Below are positions 60,934 to 64,000 of a stretch of 64,000 nt of DNA, in pieces. The stretch is taken from contig NZ_JBIWXY010000001.1 of NCBI RefSeq assembly GCF_044751345.1, forward strand, positions 1,860,001-1,924,000, in the 5' to 3' direction. The first letter of the stretch is position 1; the number at the start of each line of letters is the position of its first letter. Made by a program: the position numbers and the translations under genes. The stretch comes from Methylobacillus methanolivorans (GTDB taxonomy: Bacteria > Pseudomonadota > Gammaproteobacteria > Burkholderiales > Methylophilaceae). The notes below the pieces were generated by a model. The model made no database searches. It worked only from the letters and a program-made list of their open reading frames with translations, and was not told where the DNA came from.

Positions 60934-61932
60934 CTATACCACCTTTGCCATCAAGAGGTCGTGCATATTGAGTGCACCAACCAGGTTACCTTGCTGATCA
61001 ACGACCAGCAGGCTGCTAATTGAATATTGCTCCATCAATGCCACGGCATCGACAGCCAATTGTTCGGGCGCAATTGTCTGCGGGTCAGCATGCATCACAT
61101 CCCCCATGCTCGTGCCGTGAATATCAATCCCAGCCTCAAAAGCACGGCGCAAATCACCATCCGTGAAAATCCCGACGGGCTTGCCTGCCTCATCGAGCAC
61201 AGCCGTCATGCCCAAGCCCTTGCGCGACATTTCCAGCAAGCCATCCTTGAGGCTACTGACGCGAGGTATTCCAGGCACATCATCGCCACTACGCATCACA
61301 TCCTGCACATGCAGCAACAAGCGGCGACCAATGGAGCCACCGGGGTGTGCCAGCGCAAAATCCTCGCGGGAGAATCCGCGTTGATCAAGCAAGGTCACCG
61401 CCAAGGCATCACCCAATGCCAGCGCCGCTGTAGTACTAGCGGTAGGCGCTAGGCCCAGCGGACAAGCCTCTTGGGTCACGTGAGCATCAAGGAAAACAGC
61501 GGCTGCCTTGGATAGGGTCGAATGACGATTCCCTGAAATACTGATAATGGGCGTGCCAATACGCTTCAATGGCGGTAGTAGCGCCAGCAACTCATCCGCC
61601 TCGCCCGAGTTAGACAAGGCAATCACCACATCATCCTGCGTGATCATGCCCAAATCACCATGGCTGGCCTCGGCAGGATGCATGAAAAAAGCGGGGGTAC
61701 CCGTGCTGGCAAGCGTCGCAGCAATCTTGTTGCCGATATGGCCAGACTTGCCGATGCCGGTCACGACAACTCGGCCCCGGCATTGTAAAATAAGCTCGAC
61801 TGCGTTGACGAAGCTGTCATCCAGGCGCTCGGCCAATGCCTGAACCTCGCGCGCCTCGATGGACAATACCTCGCGCGCCAGTTGCAGTGGTGCAGTTGCG
61901 CTATTGCTTGTCTTTAACTTGGAAATTCCCAT
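60934..61932 (-). CDS. kdsD: Arabinose-5-phosphate isomerase
   Basis: Interconverts ribulose-5-phosphate and arabinose-5-phosphate, the first step to Kdo. The 332-aa product has a SIS sugar-isomerase domain (about 30-190; RVVVTGIGKSGHIGNKIAATLAS, PAEASHGDLGM, ISGNRHSTLSKAA) and two CBS domains (about 210-330; VGIFTDGDLRRAFE, LVGALNMHDLL). The ATG at 61932 follows a -10 box by only about 8 nt and has no clear ribosome-binding site, so the mRNA may be leaderless. First gene of the LPS-rpoN-PTS block. Confidence 0.94.
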   Translation of the reverse strand: MGISKLKTSNSATAPLQLAREVLSIEAREVQALAERLDDSFVNAVELILQCRGRVVVTGIGKSGHIGNKIAATLASTGTPAFFMHPAEASHGDLGMITQDDVVIALSNSGEADELLALLPPLKRIGTPIISISGNRHSTLSKAAAVFLDAHVTQEACPLGLAPTASTTAALALGDALAVTLLDQRGFSREDFALAHPGGSIGRRLLLHVQDVMRSGDDVPGIPRVSSLKDGLLEMSRKGLGMTAVLDEAGKPVGIFTDGDLRRAFEAGIDIHGTSMGDVMHADPQTIAPEQLAVDAVALMEQYSISSLLVVDQQGNLVGALNMHDLLMAKVV

Positions 61933-61940
61933 ATGTGCCA

Positions 61941-61961
61941 AGTATAAAAGGGAATGTTCCC
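61941..61961 (-). promoter_or_regulatory. kdsD promoter with palindrome in the spacer
   Basis: On the minus strand TATACT (61946-61941) is a good -10 box. A 12-bp near-perfect palindrome (GGGAATGTTCCC, 61950-61961) occupies the -35/-10 spacer, where a regulator could block RNA polymerase. The -35 is only loosely TTTATT. Predicted transcription start is about 1 nt before the kdsD ATG. Confidence 0.45.
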
Positions 61962-61972
61962 TGAATAAAGGA

Positions 61973-61999
61973 TATGCCGGCAAAGTCGGCATAATTTTT
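61973..61999 (+). terminator. Intrinsic terminator-like hairpin upstream of the ThiO-like gene
   Basis: TATGCCG (61973-61979) pairs with CGGCATA (61987-61993) around 7 nt, followed by a T5 tract (61995-61999) on the plus strand. It lies in the divergent gap between kdsD and the oxidoreductase gene, so it cannot end either gene. It could be an attenuator or the end of an antisense or small RNA. Confidence 0.5.
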
Positions 62000-62060
62000 G
62001 CGTGATTAATTTATTTAAGTTTGACCGCCGCCCTGACCCCAACTCCCGGAAATACTACGC

Positions 62061-63146
62061 ATGAGCCAGCATGTACTGATTGCAGGTGGGGGTATTGTAG
62101 GCTGCTTAACCGCGATGCAGTTGGTTGCCAGAGGCTGTAAAGTCACCATTGTCGAACGCAACAAAATCGCCAGCCAAACATCCGGAGAATCCTCCTGGGC
62201 CGGCACAGGCATCATGTTCCCGCTATTGCCGTGGATGTATTCAGACCATGTGAATACGCTCACGCATTACGGTGCATCATGCTATGCCGATATTTGCTCG
62301 CGCCTGTTCCAGGAAACCGGCATTGATCCGCAGATGCTGAATTCCGGCTTTCTGTTATTACCGCCATTTGACCGTGAGGCTGCACTGGCCTGGTGTGAGC
62401 GCTACCAAGTCAAGGTCGAAGAAGCCAGCGCCGCAGCCTTTGGCATCACCTCACCCAGTGGCGACCAAGCTCTGTGGCTACCCGAAATCAACCAGGTTCG
62501 CCCACCCTGCCTGATGCACGCATTACGCACATGGCTAGAAAACCATCATGTCAGGTTGCTTGAACACACCGAGCTCAAGCCACTCCCCCAAGACACTACT
62601 CGCTTGAAGTCATGGCAGACCACAACCGGCGAATGGCTGGAAGCCGACCGTTTCATCGTGACATCTGGCGCATGGAGCTTTGAGCTGCTAAAGGAAGTGG
62701 CGAGCAAACTACAAATCAAGCCCATGCGTGGGCAAATCCTGCTGTACAAACCTGAGCACAATCCCAGTACTGTGGTGTTCCGTGAAGATTTCTACTTAGT
62801 GCCGCGCCAGGATGGCTACCTGCTGGCTGGTAGTACCCTGGAAGACGTCGGCTTTGATGCATCCACCACCGATAGCGTACGCGAAGAGATACGTGCCAAG
62901 GCAGCAGCCCTGTTGCCCGAACTCCAACATCAGCCCATCATCAAGCACTGGAGCGGATTACGCCCCGGGACCCCTGAAAACCTGCCCGTCATCGGCCCGC
63001 ATCCTGCCGTAGAAAACCTTTACCTCAACACCGGGCACTTTCGCTACGGACTCACGATGGGGCCAGGTAGTGCCAGCTTGGTAGCAGCCTTGGTGTGCGG
63101 TGAAAAACCCTGGACGGATCCCACGCCTTTCTCCCTGCCACAATAA
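62061..63146 (+). CDS. FAD-dependent oxidoreductase (glycine oxidase ThiO-like)
   Basis: Flavoprotein of the DAO family, 361 aa. The FAD dinucleotide motif is IAGGGIVGCLTAMQLV with acidic VER at strand 2, followed by SWAGTGIMFPLLPW and the C-terminal SGLRPGTPENLPVIGP and FRYGLTMGPGSASLV. This is the ThiO/DadA-type layout; glycine oxidase for thiazole synthesis is the nearest guess, but no thi genes are nearby and no TPP riboswitch is seen. A terminator-like hairpin lies in its leader region. Confidence 0.85.
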   Translation: MSQHVLIAGGGIVGCLTAMQLVARGCKVTIVERNKIASQTSGESSWAGTGIMFPLLPWMYSDHVNTLTHYGASCYADICSRLFQETGIDPQMLNSGFLLLPPFDREAALAWCERYQVKVEEASAAAFGITSPSGDQALWLPEINQVRPPCLMHALRTWLENHHVRLLEHTELKPLPQDTTRLKSWQTTTGEWLEADRFIVTSGAWSFELLKEVASKLQIKPMRGQILLYKPEHNPSTVVFREDFYLVPRQDGYLLAGSTLEDVGFDASTTDSVREEIRAKAAALLPELQHQPIIKHWSGLRPGTPENLPVIGPHPAVENLYLNTGHFRYGLTMGPGSASLVAALVCGEKPWTDPTPFSLPQ

Positions 63147-63166
63147 GCTGGCAAAACGAAGTTTCT

Positions 63167-63191
63167 CATGATCAGCCGCACCCTGATCATG
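63167..63191. repeat. 9-bp inverted repeat after the ThiO-like gene, before sodB
   Basis: CATGATCAG (63167-63175) and CTGATCATG (63183-63191) flank a 7-nt spacer, 21 nt after the ThiO-like stop. It is AT-rich and without a T-tract, so it may be a weak terminator or an operator for sodB. A nearby GAGAATGAT resembles half a Fur site but is not convincing. Confidence 0.45.
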
Positions 63192-63287
63192 ACTGATTTC
63201 GAGAATGATTCGCGCTACCTCAGCATTTTTTTTCTTATGGCAAAATGCTTCTCAACCTTTACCAACCAAACACAAAAAGGAATAAGC

Positions 63288-63869
63288 ATGGCACATCAAC
63301 TTCCTCCGCTTCCTTACGCCAAGGATGCCCTGGAGCCCGTCATTTCTGCTGAGACGATTGAATACCACTACGGCAAGCACCACCAGACTTATGTGACCAA
63401 CCTCAACAACCTGATCCAGGGTACAGAGTTTGAAAACGCCAGCCTGGAAGACATTGTCAAGAAATCCTCCGGCGGCATTTTCAACAACGCAGCCCAGGTC
63501 TGGAATCACACTTTCTACTGGAACGGCTTCAAGCCCAACGGTGGTGGTGAACCTACTGGCGAGTTGGCAGAGGCCATCAACAAGGCATTTGGCTCTTTTG
63601 AAGAATTCAAGAAGCAATTCACGCAAAAAGCTATCACCACATTTGGCGCAGGCTGGGCATGGCTGGTCAAGAATGCAGACGGTAGCCTGAGTCTGGAAAG
63701 CACCAGCAACGCTGAAACACCCCTGACCAAGGGCCAAACGCCATTGTTGACGATTGATGTATGGGAACACGCCTATTACGTTGATTACCGCAACGCACGT
63801 CCAAAATATGCTGAAGAGTTCTGGAACATCATCAACTGGGACTTCGTCGCTGCAAACTTCAAGGGCTAA
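63288..63869 (+). CDS. sodB: Iron superoxide dismutase
   Basis: Cytosolic enzyme removing superoxide. The ATG at 63288 (AAGGAATAAGC upstream) gives 193 aa. Metal ligands are H27, H74, D157 and H161 (EYHYGKHH, VWNHTFYW, IDVWEHAYYVDY). Q70 in NNAAQVWNH is the second-shell residue typical of the Fe form. A longer in-frame start (63168) would add 40 unconserved residues. It has its own 141-nt upstream region and a strong terminator. Confidence 0.96.
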   Translation: MAHQLPPLPYAKDALEPVISAETIEYHYGKHHQTYVTNLNNLIQGTEFENASLEDIVKKSSGGIFNNAAQVWNHTFYWNGFKPNGGGEPTGELAEAINKAFGSFEEFKKQFTQKAITTFGAGWAWLVKNADGSLSLESTSNAETPLTKGQTPLLTIDVWEHAYYVDYRNARPKYAEEFWNIINWDFVAANFKG

Positions 63870-63912
63870 GCCCTGACACGCGGTGCATCCGCGACTGCAA
63901 AGTATTATGCTC

Positions 63913-63937
63913 AAGGACTAGGCAATGCCTAGTCCTT
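63913..63937 (+). terminator. Terminator of sodB
   Basis: AAGGACTAGGC (63913-63923) and GCCTAGTCCTT (63927-63937) form a perfect 11-bp stem with a 3-nt loop, 44 nt after the sodB stop. The tail (GTCATTTC) is moderately T-rich. Confidence 0.7.
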
Positions 63938-63978
63938 GTCATTTCAACATTTCATCATATGCTGCTAGAATCGCAACC

Positions 63979-64000
63979 ATGTTGCGTAAATGGCTGCTCA
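63979..64000 (+). CDS. Possible start of a further gene, cut by window edge
   Basis: An ATG at 63979 begins the frame MLRKWLL, which looks like a membrane or signal-peptide N-terminus, but only seven codons are in the window and no ribosome-binding site is obvious. It is not identifiable. Confidence 0.3.

Noticed and set aside
63147..63287. Fur box controlling sodB
   Set aside because: GAGAATGAT matches one half-site, but the second half is poor; the evidence is too weak to annotate.

Overview
The window reads as chromosomal DNA of a betaproteobacterium, most likely a methylotroph of the Methylophilaceae (Methylobacillus-like). This is an inference from the gene order (lysM-dprA-smg divergent from def-fmt-htpX-rsmB-DUF4390-ntrY-ntrX; kdsD-kdsC-lptCAB-rpoN-hpf-hprK-rapZ-PTS), the S-adenosylhomocysteine (SAH) riboswitch in front of ahcY, azurin and a SoxYZ-like pair. 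It is almost fully coding, with no rRNA, tRNA, insertion sequence, prophage or CRISPR array that I could see, and no gene-free stretch above 300 bases.

Layout. 1-6.1 kb (minus): azurin (cut by the left edge), a dicarboxylate/glutamate-type symporter, an RsmB/NOP-type RNA methyltransferase, two tandem DUF3108 proteins and purM. 6.3-9.1 kb (plus): hda, a zinc-ribbon protein with a Card1-like PD-(D/E)xK nuclease domain, and a zinc alcohol dehydrogenase. 9.1-11.2 kb (minus): a soxZ/soxY-like pair behind an M48/TPR periplasmic protease. 11.3-15.4 kb: moaC, then the minus-strand set lpxL-dapF-DUF484-xerC. 15.4-20.9 kb (plus): the methyl cycle, with metK, an HD-GYP phosphodiesterase, SAH riboswitch-ahcY, a small holin-like membrane protein and metF. 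21-23.7 kb (minus): lysM-dprA-smg. 23.8-31.4 kb (plus): def-fmt-htpX-rsmB-DUF4390-ntrY-ntrX. 31.4-36.7 kb (minus): YoaK, aquaporin, MliC, dgt, an unknown gene, a nitroreductase and xthA. 36.8-43.3 kb (plus): a complete export system (outer-membrane factor, HlyD adaptor, RbbA-type double ABC protein, ABC-2 permease). 43.4-49.6 kb: small enzymes and lipoproteins plus a DdlA-type ligase. 49.6-61.9 kb (minus): one long co-directional block from kdsD to prlC covering Kdo synthesis, LPS transport, sigma-54, ribosome hibernation and a regulatory PTS (EI, HPr, EIIA-Man, HprK, RapZ) with no sugar permease. 62-64 kb (plus): a ThiO-like oxidoreductase and iron superoxide dismutase.

Most of this is conserved housekeeping. 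The points most worth a second look are: a SoxY-like protein with no C-terminal substrate-binding cysteine; the zinc-ribbon/Card1-like nuclease without a CARF domain; an NtrX whose AAA+ ATPase core is degenerate; a dprA whose best start is an ATA codon that overlaps the upstream stop; a structured, possibly switching RNA between ahcY and the holin-like/metF genes; and several intergenic hairpins and promoter architectures (kdsD, htpX, ThiO-like gene).
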